Of a stretch of DNA of 64,000 bases, positions 18,945-29,410 are shown piece by piece. Each line of letters starts with the position of its first letter. The stretch's first letter is position 1. The stretch comes from Methylobacterium cerastii (lineage in GTDB: Bacteria > Pseudomonadota > Alphaproteobacteria > Rhizobiales > Beijerinckiaceae). Both the position numbers and the translations under genes were made by a program. The stretch lies in contig NZ_BPQG01000006.1 of NCBI RefSeq assembly GCF_022179125.1, forward strand, positions 1 to 64,000. Direction: 5' to 3'. Under the pieces are notes generated by a model. The model ran no database searches. It saw only the letters and a list, made by a program, of their open reading frames with translations, and was not told the DNA's origin.

Positions 18945-19346
18945 TCAGGCGGCCTTCGGCTCCGTCGCCGCCGTTACGGACCTGCCCGTCGCCGCGGCGA
19001 AGGGGTTTGCGAAGGGTTTCGCGAACGGGCCCGCCATGTCCGTCGCCAGGGTCGCGTAGAGGTCGCGGAAGGTCCCGGCGCGCGCCATCCAGAGTTCGCC
19101 CGCGGCCTTCACGAAGTCGCCCTGAATCGCTATCACCTTCACCGGGCTACCGGCCTTCACGACCTTCTCGGTGGTCGCGACGACCTCGGAGCTGACCTGC
19201 TTGAGATAGTCCATCCACTCGATCCCGATGGTCTGGCTCGTGCGGGCGGCGGCGCCGACGCTTCGGCTCAGCGCGGCGGCGCCGGCCTGGGTGCGCGCGA
19301 AACCCTGACGAGAGAGCTCACCGGCCGGGTTCGAAGCGAGGGTCAT
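18945..19346 (-). CDS. Phasin family protein
   Basis: 133 residues, mostly helical and Ala-rich, ending in a Lys-Ala-Ala tail. The pattern of a helix with [17 protein letters not shown], then [19 protein letters not shown] and a closing helix matches phasins (PF09361 type), amphipathic proteins that coat polyhydroxyalkanoate granules. The ATG at 19346 has a strong AGGAGG 6 bases upstream. A second PHA-related gene lies at 60044 in this window. Confidence 0.85.
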   Translation of the reverse strand: MTLASNPAGELSRQGFARTQAGAAALSRSVGAAARTSQTIGIEWMDYLKQVSSEVVATTEKVVKAGSPVKVIAIQGDFVKAAGELWMARAGTFRDLYATLATDMAGPFAKPFANPFAAATGRSVTAATEPKAA

Positions 19347-19636
19347 GGTGGGCCTCCTGCGACGCAGCGGGCTCGCCGCGCGACGGTGCAAGCAAGGATT
19401 CTCGGCCGAACAGGTCGACGCGGCAGACGATATTTGTGCGCCGCACCATCGAACGTCAATCCACGTTTGCACTGCGAAGTACACGTGCAAACTGCGGCGA
19501 CTCCATTAACCGCGCCGTAACTGCATCACCGTAGCGTGTTTGACAGACGCGATCGGGCCACGCCTCGAGCGCGTCCCGAGCTGAATGGTGCGTTGCAAAC
19601 CGGTCGCGGCCGGTCTGTCGAGGGCAATGAGTCGTG

Positions 19637-21121
19637 ATGCGTAGCGTTTCCCGTCGCTCTCGAACCCTGCCCGCCCTGTCGGCCGCGCTCGCCGCCGCCG
19701 CGGTGCTGACCGCGATGGCCTCGCCCGCCGAGGCGCGCCGCCACGGTCGCCACGTCCGCCCGGGCGGCGGCTACAACCCGCCCTACGCCGCGATGGTGGT
19801 CGACGTGAAGTCTGGCCGCACGCTGCATGCGGTGAACGAGGACGCCCTCCGGCATCCGGCCTCGATCACCAAGGTCATGACCCTCTACATGCTGTTCGAG
19901 CAGATGGAGAAGGGGCGTTTCGCGCTCGATTCCGAGCTGACGATCTCGGCCCACGCCGCAGCGCAGGCGCCGTCCAAGCTCGGCCTGCGCCCCGGCCAGA
20001 CCATCGCCGTCGAGGACGCCATCAAGGCGATCGTGACGAAGTCGGCCAACGACGTGGCCTGCGCCATCGGCGAGAACATCGCCGGGTCCGAGGAGCGCTT
20101 CGCCGAGCTGATGACCGCCAAGGCCCATGCGCTCGGCATGAGCCGCACGCATTACGCCAACGCCTCGGGCCTGCCCGATGCCGAGCAGATCACCACCGCC
20201 CGCGACCTGACGGTGCTCGCCCGCGCGATCCAAGATCGCTTCCCGCGCTACTACCGCTACTTCCAGACCCGGTCCTTCGCCTTCCGCGGCCGAACCATCG
20301 GCAACCACAACCACCTGCTCGGCAACGTCGAGGGCGTGGATGGCATCAAGACCGGATACACTCGCGATTCCGGCTTCAACCTAATGACCGCTGCCAAGTC
20401 CGACGACCGCCAGATCGTCGCGATCGTGCTCGGCGGCAAGTCGGGCGCCAGCCGCGACCGGATCATGGCCGACCTCGTCCGGGGGAGCCTGCCGCGGGCC
20501 TATGCCGGCGCCCGGCAGGCGCCGCCGACCGTCGAGGTCGCCGAGCGCGCCCGCCCGGCGGTCGTCGCCGACGCGGTCTCGCGCACCCGGACACAGCTCG
20601 CCTCGGCCGAGGACGACGAGGTCGAGACTACGAACTCGACCGATGCCACCCAGCCCCTCGACATCTCGCCCCGCCGCTCGACCGCGACCCCCGGCAGCGC
20701 CGGCGCGTTCAAGGCCGGCCCGCTGCCGAAGGCGGCGCAGGCCTACGCTGCCCCCTCGACCGCGCAGGCCGCGTTCCCCGGCGCGCGCAAGTCCGACCAG
20801 CGCATCGCCTCGGCCGACGGCCCGGTCGCCCGCGCCGAGGCACCCAAGCCCGTCCTCGGCCCGAAGATCGTGCCGACGGCCTGGGTGATCCAGCTCGGCG
20901 CCATGGACGACGAGGGCAAGGCCAAGGCGATGCTCGCCGACGCCAAGGTGAAGGGCGGCGGCAGCCTCTCGAAGGCCGCCCCCTACACGGTCAAGGTCGA
21001 GCACAGCGGCGCCACACTCTACCGCGCCCGCTTCTCCGGCTTCCAGGAGCAGGACGCGGCGCAGGATGCCTGCTCCACCTTGAAGCGCAGCGGCTTCAGC
21101 TGCTTCGCCACCCGCAGCTGA
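19637..21121 (+). CDS. D-alanyl-D-alanine carboxypeptidase (PBP5/6 family) with SPOR domain
   Basis: 494 residues. A signal peptide (about 1-34) precedes a peptidase S11 domain with all three active-site motifs: SITK (Ser76), SAN (136-138) and KTG (238-240). After about residue 300 comes a long Ala/Pro/Arg-rich linker, then a C-terminal SPOR domain (about 415-490) that binds denuded septal peptidoglycan. It trims the terminal D-Ala of pentapeptides in the periplasm and is probably directed to the division site. An in-frame GTG one codon earlier (19634) is also possible. S11 enzymes with a SPOR tail are typical of Alphaproteobacteria. The gene stands alone, divergent from the phasin. Confidence 0.92.
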   Translation: MRSVSRRSRTLPALSAALAAAAVLTAMASPAEARRHGRHVRPGGGYNPPYAAMVVDVKSGRTLHAVNEDALRHPASITKVMTLYMLFEQMEKGRFALDSELTISAHAAAQAPSKLGLRPGQTIAVEDAIKAIVTKSANDVACAIGENIAGSEERFAELMTAKAHALGMSRTHYANASGLPDAEQITTARDLTVLARAIQDRFPRYYRYFQTRSFAFRGRTIGNHNHLLGNVEGVDGIKTGYTRDSGFNLMTAAKSDDRQIVAIVLGGKSGASRDRIMADLVRGSLPRAYAGARQAPPTVEVAERARPAVVADAVSRTRTQLASAEDDEVETTNSTDATQPLDISPRRSTATPGSAGAFKAGPLPKAAQAYAAPSTAQAAFPGARKSDQRIASADGPVARAEAPKPVLGPKIVPTAWVIQLGAMDDEGKAKAMLADAKVKGGGSLSKAAPYTVKVEHSGATLYRARFSGFQEQDAAQDACSTLKRSGFSCFATRS

Positions 21122-21265
21122 TCTCTTTCCCGATGCCGTCGCGGTCCGTTCGACCGTGACGCTCTACGATCAACGGCCTTCGCCGTGACGATCGTGCCTC
21201 GCGCCGACGGCGGATCCCGCCCTCGGCGAAAGCCGTCCCGTACCCCTGGCAACGCGCGTGGAGTA

Positions 21266-21976
21266 TCAGCGATGTCGGTTCGTCAGCCTGTCGCGGGCCG
21301 CGTTGACGCGGGCCGCCCCCTCGGCGCTTCCCCCCTGGTCGGGGTGGGCCCGCTTCATCAGCGTCCGGTGAGCCGTGCGGACGGCCTCTGGGGTCGCCCC
21401 GCGCTCAAGCCCCAGGATCTGATAGGCCTCGTCCTGCGTCATCGCCCCTGGCTGCGCCGGGCGGCCCGGCCGCGGGTGGCCATCGCGCTCAGCGTCTACA
21501 CGCCAGCCGGCGTGCCTGCGGTCGAGATACGCCTCTAGCGGAACCACCGCGGCGGGGTCCTGGACGCGGCAGACCGCCAGCACGGCGCGGAGGTCGGCGA
21601 GTCCCAGGCTCTCGAGCCGCCGCCCTCCGAGCGGCCCGCCGCGCAGGATGCCGTCGCCGACCTTGCCGTCGTCGCCCACGACGAAGTCGATGCGGGCCGT
21701 CCGGTGCCGTCGCGGCGACGGCGTCACGGATGAAACCCAGCGTTTCAGCCGGGCGCCCAGCGTCTCCGGCCCGTCGAGCAGCCAGACGGCACCGAGCCCG
21801 AGGACGAGGGCAGGGCCGAGCTGGCCGCGCAGCATCAGGATGGCGGCGAGCGCGAGCGCAACCCACGCGCCCGCTCGCCGGATCAGCCGCGGCGTGAGCC
21901 GTGGGCCGAGCCTGCCGCCGTTGCGGCCGAGCCACCACAAGCCGGAACACGCCAGAAGACCAAGGGCGAGCAGCAT
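21266..21976 (-). CDS. Membrane-anchored J-domain protein
   Basis: 236 residues. The N-terminal third has hydrophobic segments (about 1-17 and 36-70). A central domain of about 80 residues follows, and a C-terminal J domain (about 180-236) carries the HPD motif at 211-213 (MKRAHPDQGG). The layout of membrane anchor, spacer and C-terminal J domain resembles Pam18/TIM14-like proteins of Alphaproteobacteria. It would stimulate a DnaK-type chaperone at the inner membrane. The start at 21976 lies 4 bases after the stop of the small secreted protein, which in turn overlaps the protease, so all three are one operon. Confidence 0.85.
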   Translation of the reverse strand: MLLALGLLACSGLWWLGRNGGRLGPRLTPRLIRRAGAWVALALAAILMLRGQLGPALVLGLGAVWLLDGPETLGARLKRWVSSVTPSPRRHRTARIDFVVGDDGKVGDGILRGGPLGGRRLESLGLADLRAVLAVCRVQDPAAVVPLEAYLDRRHAGWRVDAERDGHPRPGRPAQPGAMTQDEAYQILGLERGATPEAVRTAHRTLMKRAHPDQGGSAEGAARVNAARDRLTNRHR

Positions 21977-21980
21977 CGCG

Positions 21981-22258
21981 TCAGCGCCGCATGTCGAAGG
22001 TGGAGCTCGCGCGTCCGCCGACGCGGATGCCCGTTCCCGGCAGAATCTCGTGGAACCCGGTCTCGCGCCTTGAGGCGGGGACCTCGCGCGATCCGCAGCC
22101 GGGCTGCGGCGGCAGGCGCACACCTTCGGGCGCATCCTCCGGGCAGAGCCGCGAGCGGGCTTGTCGCTCGATGGCTTGCCGCTCGGTGGCCTGGGCGGGG
22201 AGGGGAGGGGCCGTACAGAGGCCGGCCGCAAGGCCGACGACGAGCAGGCGAGGATGGA

Positions 22259-22262
<4 letters not shown>
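21981..22262 (-). CDS. Small secreted protein between protease and J-protein genes
   Basis: 93 residues with a signal peptide (about 1-24, ending ALPAQA-like) and a hydrophilic mature part with two Cys (PEDAPEGVRLPPQPGCGS region). The ATG overlaps the stop of the upstream HtrA-like gene in an ATGA arrangement, and the stop is 4 bases before the J-protein start. That coupling is the main argument that it is real. No family recognised. It could be a cofactor or substrate of the protease, which is inference. Confidence 0.7.
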
Positions 22263-23425
<1,163 letters not shown>

Positions 23426-23849
23426 GATGGGTGACCTCTCCGGCAGGCGGGCGCAGACGCGGGGCTGACCTGCGCGCCGCCCTTAACGTGGCATTCAGCC
23501 TGTGCGCTTCAACGTTCTTGCACGGGAATGGTCAAGGAGTGGCGCCGCACCGTCGCGGCGCGGCGGAGACGCTAACGGAATGGTCATTCCTCGAGACCAC
23601 AGTTTCGGGAAGACAAGACGAAGCTCCGAGGTGTCCGCGTCTAATCTGCCACTTCTGGTGGGCAAGGAGACGCGAACGATTTGCGACGCAATCATGACCG
23701 GTTTCTGACCAGGATGCCGCAATGATCGTGAAGCCGCCTTAGAGATGCTTCGTTTCTCGAATGAATACGGTGTGTTCCTGGTCGGCCGACCCTCGCGTCG
23801 GCTGCGGACGCCTGAACGGACGATGCCGTTTCGGAAGGAAAAGAGTGAG
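23426..23849. other. Intergenic region between divergent genes
   Basis: About 420 bases between the HtrA-like gene (minus) and a small plus-strand gene. Short frames on both strands have no convincing ribosome site or family. An AT-richer part at about 23680-23790 probably contains the promoter of the small gene. Confidence 0.35.
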
Positions 23850-24065
23850 ATGGAAACCGAGGCTCTCGAACGACCCGCCGACCTGACGATCTGGCGCACC
23901 CTGCCGGCAACCTCGCCGCTGGCGCAGCCCGAGCGCTACGGCACCCTGCGCGAGGCGATCGCCGCCGCAGCCGGCGCGCTGACCGACCCGGCCAAGCAGC
24001 CCTGGATCATCACGGAGGAGGGCGAGATCCTGTCCCCGAACTGGATCCGCACCTACCTCAACTAA
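23850..24065 (+). CDS. Hypothetical protein, 71 aa
   Basis: Short acidic soluble protein with the pattern LREAIAAAAGALTDPAKQPWIITEEGEILSPNWIRTYL. The C-terminal half (PWIITEEGEILSPNWI) looks like two short strands and a helix, a form common in small conserved alphaproteobacterial proteins of unknown role. The ATG at 23850 has a purine-rich GGAAGGAAAAGAG upstream; an earlier in-frame ATG at 23823 is possible. It is convergent with jetC. Confidence 0.6.
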   Translation: METEALERPADLTIWRTLPATSPLAQPERYGTLREAIAAAAGALTDPAKQPWIITEEGEILSPNWIRTYLN

Positions 24066-24315
24066 GCCCCTGTGCGACCCGCCTTTCCGGCCCTCCACCT
24101 TCACGACGAGGGGTCGGGGAGGGCGGCCGGTGGATAAGTGGGACGACGGCGCGTTTTGTCGGCGCCGTTTTGACAAATGTGAATGCCGGCTGGGCTTGCT
24201 TATTTTAAGTTGAAGCCGGCTTGATGAGTTCCCCCCTCTCGTCTGGCTGGCACCGCTGGCCGGACGTTCTCCCGATCGTTCTCGTGCCGGCGGTGCCTAA
24301 TTCGCACCGCGCCAC

Positions 24316-27300
24316 CTATTCGGCCGCATCGCGATCGTCGTCGTACCGTTCCGGATTGATCGCGTGCAGGGCACGCTTGGCCGCCTCCAGCGGGTGCTCG
24401 GATTCGATCCGCACCGAGGCGAGGTCCGGGCTCTTGTAGACGGTGACGATGGTGTCCATCACCTCGGTCAGGGTCGTGCGCTTGTCCTCCGGGGCGGCGA
24501 TCAGCAGTTGCAGCCCCCACGCCGCATAGAGGTCGACCAGCGCTTGGCTGTTGCGCACGTCGAGCTTCGAGAACGCCTCGTCGAGCAGGCATAGGCCGAA
24601 ACCGGGATTCTCGTCGCCCGGCCGGTCGCCGGGATAGTAGGCGCTGGCGAGCGAGGCGGCGATCGCCACGTAGAACGGCGCCTGCGCTTCGCCGCCCGAT
24701 CCGCGCAGCGCCCGGCTCGACATCGTCGTGCGGTTGCCGGCCCCGTCCCGCATCCCGATCTCGTAGACGAAGTAGTTGCGGTAGTCGGCGAGCCGCGCCG
24801 CGTCCTCGGCCCCCGAGATCAGGGCGGTGACCTCCGCCAAAGCCGCCGCCATCGGACCCTCGCCGTCGTCGGGCAGCAGCGCCTGCGCGGCGTCGGGCGA
24901 GCGCGCCACCTCGGTCGCCAAGGCGTGCACGGCGGCGTAGCGGCGATCGACGGTCGCCTCGAAGGCGTAGGTCTGGCCGGTGAAGCGCTGGGTCGAGAGC
25001 CGCTCGTTGAGGGCGTCGAGGCGGGCGCGGACGCGCTCGAACTTGTCGGCCAGCCGCGTCAGCAGGTCCTCGGTCATCAGCCGGCGCATCTCGTCGGTGG
25101 CGCGCTCGGCCTGGGCGCGGTAGCGGCGCAGCTCGTGGCCCTCGACCTCGTCGTGCTCGCGCCGGACCCAGGCGTAGCCCAGGGTCGCCGGCTGATCGCC
25201 GCGATTGCCGTCGCCGCGCCCGAGCGGGTTGTCGATCCGCCACTGGGCGCAATACTCCGCCAGATCCCGCTCCGCCGCGCGTCCGTGTGAGCGGGCGCTC
25301 TCGGCCGCCTCCTGCGCGAGGCCGCGCTCGGCCGACGCCGCGGCCGAGATCGCCTTCGCCTCCAGCCCGGACAGCTCGCTTCGGATCGCGTGGACAGGGG
25401 CCGCCGAGAACACCCGGCCGCGCACCATGCGGATGCGCAGGGCGTCCCCGCTGGCGAGCCGGTGCAGGCTGCTCCGCCGAGCGACGAAGGCGGCCCGCGC
25501 CGCCTCGCGCCCCGCCCCGAGCCGCGCCCGCAGGCCGGCCTCCTCCGCAAGCAGGCCGTCGAGCTTCGGCTCCAGCACCTCGGACAGCTCACGCAGATAC
25601 GCGATGCGCTCGGCGGTGAGCGCCTTGATCTCCTCGGCGAGCCCGGCGGTGTCGCGCTTCTCGATCGCCTCGCGCTCGGTGGCAAGGGTACGCTTGCGGC
25701 CTTCGATCCCGTCGATCTCCTCCCGCAGGGCGTCGCAATCCTCGACGCCGCGGGCGATCCGCGCCCGGATCGCCGCCGCCGTCCGCGCCGCCTCGCGCAG
25801 GACCACGGCCTCGCCGCGCAGGCGCTTGGCTTCCGTGACGGCGATCTCGTGGTTGCGCCGGCTTTCGGCGGTGGGCCCGCGCTGGCCCCGGGTCATCAGC
25901 AGGTCGACCGAACGGGTGACCGAGTAGGCCATGCCCGCGGTGGTGCGCCCGCTCGGCGCCACCGCGCGGCTCATCCGGCGCAGCTCGGCGTCGTCGCGCG
26001 CGAGGTCGTAGCCGCCGAGCCGCACGCCGAGGAAGGCGGCGGCGTGGGGGTCGTCGGTCTCGATTACCGAGAGTGGCCCGTCGTCGAAGCGCCGCGCGCG
26101 CTGGCCGGCGGTGTCGGTGGTCTTCACCAGGATGCAGCGGCTGAAGCGGTCGCGGTTGCCCTGAAGCACGCCCAGCGCTTCTTCCAGGCGATCGGGGGCG
26201 ACCACCAGCGCCTCGCGCGCCCGGCCGAGCAGGCCTTCGAGCGCCGGCCCCCAATGCGGATCGACGATCTCGGCAAGCTCGCAGACCGGCACCGCATCGA
26301 TGTTGCGGCGCGCCAGCTCCATCCGGAAGGCGACCGTGTCGGACGAGAGTCGCGCGGCGTGCCCGGACGCGGGCGCAGGGGCCGTGCGCTCGGCCTCGCT
26401 TTCCTGCGCGCGCGCCTTCAGCGCCGTGTCCTCGGCGGCCCGGTCGAGGGCCTCGTCGAACTCGGGGAGGCGAAGCAGGCCCTCGATCAGGTCGGCCAAC
26501 GGGCCGTCGAGGCGCAAGGTCTCCTCGGGCGGCGCCTCGCGGCGCAGCCCCGAGCGGGCGCAGGCCTCGGCGAGGCGCGCCGCCTGCGGCGCCACCTGGC
26601 GCAACACCGGCGCGACCGCCTGGAGCTTGCCCATCTGTCCGACGAGGCCGACGAGGTCGGCGACGCGGGCCGCTAGGTCCCGCCGGTCGCGCTCCAGCAT
26701 CGATAGGCCGATGGTCGAGGCGGCCAGGCGCCCGTCGGTCGCCCCGCCGACGACGAGGGCTTTCTTCTCGGCGATCTCCCCGTCGATGTCGCGGACGAAG
26801 CCGCGGCTCGTGCCGACGCTCTCGCGGGCGATGCGCAGGGCCTCGGCCCCGGCCCGGAGCTTGGTCCGCACGGCGACGAGGTCGTGGCAGCGGCGACGCA
26901 GTTCGGCGGTCGCCGCGCGGGCCTCGTGGATGCCGGAGGCGAGCACCGCGTCGGCCCAGGATTCGTAGCGCCCGGCGAGGCGCTTCAGCCGCGCGAGCTT
27001 GACCTCCAGCTCCTCGATCGTCTCCAGCAGGCGGCGCCAGTTCTCCACCGATTGCCGGACGCGGGCGACGTCGAGCGGTTCAGGATCGAGGACGAAGCTG
27101 CGCACGAAGGCGCTCGAATCGAAGATCGGCTTGAACGCGACGGCGTTCGAGAACGTGCGCAGGAAGTGGCGCGGGTCAGGCGCGGGCGCGCCTTCGCGAA
27201 GCGTCGCCAGCACTTCCGCCGTGAAGCGCTCGCCCGACGAGCGGAACTCCTCGAAGCGCTCGGTGCGCACCCGCAGGTCCTTGGCGATCTCGGTCCAGGG

Positions 27301-27756
27301 CGCGGTGAAGCTGCCCTCGGAATTGGTGCGGAGGTAGTCGCCGATCTCGAAGCGGTGGCCGGTGGCGATGAAGCGGGAGAGCACCTCCTCCTTCTGGTCG
27401 CTCGCGCGCGCCGCCAGAGCCAGCCCGAACGAGACCGTGCGCCCGGTCGCCGCGTTCTCGAACACTAGGGCGATGACGGTCTCGCAGGCCTCGCGCGTCG
27501 GGCGGCCGCCCTCGGCCGGATCGCTGATCCAGCCGAGGCAATAGTCGCGCACGGTGCGCGCGCTGCGGCCCGAGGCCGAGGCGTTCAGGGCGAGCCGGCT
27601 TGCGTTGTTGCCGGCGAGCACCGTGCCGACCGCATCGAAGATCGTCGACTTGCCGGCCCCCGTCGGCCCGACGAGCGCCGCCGCGCCCCGAATCCGGATT
27701 TGCTCGCGCCGGATGAGATACCAGTTCGAAAGGGCGATGTCGGTGAGACGGTACAC
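24316..27756 (-). CDS. jetC: SMC-like ATPase of a Wadjet/MksBEF complex (JetC/MksB-like)
   Basis: 1146 residues from the GTG at 27756. The N-terminal ATPase half has the Walker A motif GPTGAGKST at 30-38. Long coiled-coil stretches and an Arg/Glu/Ala-rich middle region follow. The C-terminal ATPase half has a signature SGGE near 1020 and the Walker B/D-loop block LCLLDEAFSKLD near 1055-1066. This is the MukB/SbcC-type arrangement seen in JetC and MksB, the motor that loads on and extrudes DNA. The GTG starts the first conserved strand (YRLTDIALSNWYLI); longer frames to 27915 or 28134 read low-complexity sequence and would overlap the opposite-strand esterase. JetA and JetB are on the same strand upstream, but 1027 bases away across that esterase. 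No JetD nuclease gene follows. Confidence 0.88.
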   Translation of the reverse strand: MYRLTDIALSNWYLIRREQIRIRGAAALVGPTGAGKSTIFDAVGTVLAGNNASRLALNASASGRSARTVRDYCLGWISDPAEGGRPTREACETVIALVFENAATGRTVSFGLALAARASDQKEEVLSRFIATGHRFEIGDYLRTNSEGSFTAPWTEIAKDLRVRTERFEEFRSSGERFTAEVLATLREGAPAPDPRHFLRTFSNAVAFKPIFDSSAFVRSFVLDPEPLDVARVRQSVENWRRLLETIEELEVKLARLKRLAGRYESWADAVLASGIHEARAATAELRRRCHDLVAVRTKLRAGAEALRIARESVGTSRGFVRDIDGEIAEKKALVVGGATDGRLAASTIGLSMLERDRRDLAARVADLVGLVGQMGKLQAVAPVLRQVAPQAARLAEACARSGLRREAPPEETLRLDGPLADLIEGLLRLPEFDEALDRAAEDTALKARAQESEAERTAPAPASGHAARLSSDTVAFRMELARRNIDAVPVCELAEIVDPHWGPALEGLLGRAREALVVAPDRLEEALGVLQGNRDRFSRCILVKTTDTAGQRARRFDDGPLSVIETDDPHAAAFLGVRLGGYDLARDDAELRRMSRAVAPSGRTTAGMAYSVTRSVDLLMTRGQRGPTAESRRNHEIAVTEAKRLRGEAVVLREAARTAAAIRARIARGVEDCDALREEIDGIEGRKRTLATEREAIEKRDTAGLAEEIKALTAERIAYLRELSEVLEPKLDGLLAEEAGLRARLGAGREAARAAFVARRSSLHRLASGDALRIRMVRGRVFSAAPVHAIRSELSGLEAKAISAAASAERGLAQEAAESARSHGRAAERDLAEYCAQWRIDNPLGRGDGNRGDQPATLGYAWVRREHDEVEGHELRRYRAQAERATDEMRRLMTEDLLTRLADKFERVRARLDALNERLSTQRFTGQTYAFEATVDRRYAAVHALATEVARSPDAAQALLPDDGEGPMAAALAEVTALISGAEDAARLADYRNYFVYEIGMRDGAGNRTTMSSRALRGSGGEAQAPFYVAIAASLASAYYPGDRPGDENPGFGLCLLDEAFSKLDVRNSQALVDLYAAWGLQLLIAAPEDKRTTLTEVMDTIVTVYKSPDLASVRIESEHPLEAAKRALHAINPERYDDDRDAAE

Positions 27757-27913
27757 CGGGGGCGGGTCCGATCCGGGTGAGAGGGCGCCCAGTTGGCCAA
27801 CCGCGCGGGCAGACGCAAGGGCGCCCGCACCACGCACGACGGCGCCCGCACCGGTTTTCGGTGTAGAGCGGGACCGAAGGTCCCTCGATCCCGAGGGCGC
27901 GGGCACGGCGACC

Positions 27914-28780
27914 ATGACATCGAGGGTGCATCGGACGGGTTCTCGGTGGGCCTCGAAGCTCGGTCTTTGGTCTCTCATCGGCCTCGCGCTGGCGTCGTCT
28001 GCGGCGGCGGCCGTGTGCAGTTCGACCGATCGGGGCCGGGGCACCGACGTGGTGCTGCTCGCCGGACAGTCGAACATGGTTGGGTTCGGCCTCGGCTTCG
28101 ACGCGACCCTCGACGGCATGCCCGATCCCCGCATCGTCCAATGGAGCCAGGCCGGCAGCCGGGGCCGGATCGTGCCTGCGATCGATCCGCTCCTGCATCC
28201 CGGCCCGGCCGCGGGGCGGGTCGGCCTGGGGTTGAGCTTCGCCCGCGCCTACATCGCCACGCGCCCGCCGGGCCGCCGCATCCTGCTCGTACCCGCGGCC
28301 GTCGGCGGCACCGGGTTCGCCAACGGCCACTGGAACCCCGGCGACGATCTGTTCGAGGGCGCGGTGCGGCGGACACGGGCCGCACTCGACGCGGCGCCGA
28401 ACGCGTGCCTCGCCGCGATTCTCTGGCACCAGGGCGAGGCCGACGCCGGCGCCTTGTCCGGTCCGGACTACGCCGCCCGGCTCGCCCGCACCGTCGCCGC
28501 TTTCCGCGCCCGCATCGGCGGCGCGCGCCAGGTGCCGTTCGTGACAGGCGGTTTCGAGCCGGACTGGGTGACGTCGAGCCCGGCACGGCTCGCGATCCTC
28601 GATGCGCTCGCGCATCTTTCCGACGCCGTCGCGCTGACGACCAACGTCTCCGCGGACGGACTCGCCGGCAACGCGGGCGACAGGATCCACTTCGATGCCG
28701 CCTCGCAGCGTATCCTCGGGCGACGCTACTTCGAGGCCTTGCGCACGCTCGTTCCCCCGCCGCACGCGGAGAGGCCCTGA
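27914..28780 (+). CDS. Secreted SASA-type esterase (sialate O-acetylesterase-like, SGNH fold)
   Basis: 288 residues. An N-terminal signal peptide (about 12-35) precedes the SASA family motif VVLLAGQSNMVGFG, with the nucleophile Ser in GQSNM, the ILWHQGEADA block, and the C-terminal DRIHFDAASQRILGRRYF block that supplies Asp and His. The family removes O-acetyl groups from carbohydrates outside the cytoplasm. The gene runs opposite to its neighbours: its stop is 3 bases from the jetB stop and its start is 157 bases from the jetC start, so it separates jetB from jetC. Both motifs and coding pattern say it is a real gene, not an antisense frame. Confidence 0.85.
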   Translation: MTSRVHRTGSRWASKLGLWSLIGLALASSAAAAVCSSTDRGRGTDVVLLAGQSNMVGFGLGFDATLDGMPDPRIVQWSQAGSRGRIVPAIDPLLHPGPAAGRVGLGLSFARAYIATRPPGRRILLVPAAVGGTGFANGHWNPGDDLFEGAVRRTRAALDAAPNACLAAILWHQGEADAGALSGPDYAARLARTVAAFRARIGGARQVPFVTGGFEPDWVTSSPARLAILDALAHLSDAVALTTNVSADGLAGNAGDRIHFDAASQRILGRRYFEALRTLVPPPHAERP

Positions 28781-28783
28781 CCC

Positions 28784-29410
28784 TTACGCCTCACCGGCCT
28801 CCAACCACGCGCGAAGCCGGTCGAGCCACGCATCTGAGGCAAGCACGAGGATGCCGGGCAGCACGCTCACCGGGGTGACGCGCTCGGCCCGGTCGCGCTC
28901 GCCCAGCCGGAGGCCGCCGCGGCGGGCGACGAGACGGAGGATCTCGATCAGCCGCGTCTCCTCCGGCGGGTCGTTGCGGGCTGCGGTGCGGATGCGCTCG
29001 GTGACGTCGTCGGTGGTGGCCTCGACCAGGCCGTCTGTGGAAACGCGGTGGTCGCGCAGGCCCTCCTCGTAGATCAGGCGCAACGCCAGCAGCACCAGGG
29101 TCTCGTCCTTGCGCAGGCGCTCGGCGACGATGTCGTGGCGCGGCCCGTCCGGCGCGAGGGTCAGCGAAACCATCTGGTCGCGGTGGGAAACGGTCAGCGC
29201 GTAGCCGAGGCAGGCGAAGTAGTCGGTGAAGAACGGCGCATAGTGCCGGGCGAGCTCGTAGCTGCGGCCGATGCCGGGGGTGTTCGAATAGATCACCTGG
29301 CCCTTCAGCAGCACCGCGAGCGCCCGGGTCAGCTCCTCCACGTCGGGCGCACGGGCGCCGGGCGGCGGCGTCTCCTCGCCGTCGATGATGGCGCGGAACG
29401 GCTCAAGCAT
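28784..29410 (-). CDS. jetB: JetB/MksE-like subunit (DUF4194 type)
   Basis: 208 residues. It has the size and winged-helix character of the KITE-type subunit of MukBEF/Wadjet complexes. Features are the LAVLLKGQVIYSNTPG segment, YELARHYAPFFTDYFACLGYAL, and a long helix RKDETLVLLALRLIYEEGL, typical of MksE/JetB proteins. It bridges the kleisin JetA and the SMC heads. The ATG at 29410 has AGGGA 7 bases upstream and overlaps the jetA end by 8 bases, indicating translational coupling; an earlier in-frame start at 29440 is less likely. Confidence 0.85.
   Translation of the reverse strand: MLEPFRAIIDGEETPPPGARAPDVEELTRALAVLLKGQVIYSNTPGIGRSYELARHYAPFFTDYFACLGYALTVSHRDQMVSLTLAPDGPRHDIVAERLRKDETLVLLALRLIYEEGLRDHRVSTDGLVEATTDDVTERIRTAARNDPPEETRLIEILRLVARRGGLRLGERDRAERVTPVSVLPGILVLASDAWLDRLRAWLEAGEA

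Noticed and set aside
24180-24240. Possible hairpin between the 71-aa gene and jetC
   Set aside because: The matching arms are short and the loop is long, so it is not a credible terminator.
27757-28134. N-terminal extension of jetC up to 28134
   Set aside because: The extra residues are low complexity and would overlap the start of a well-supported esterase gene; the SMC head begins at the GTG at 27756.
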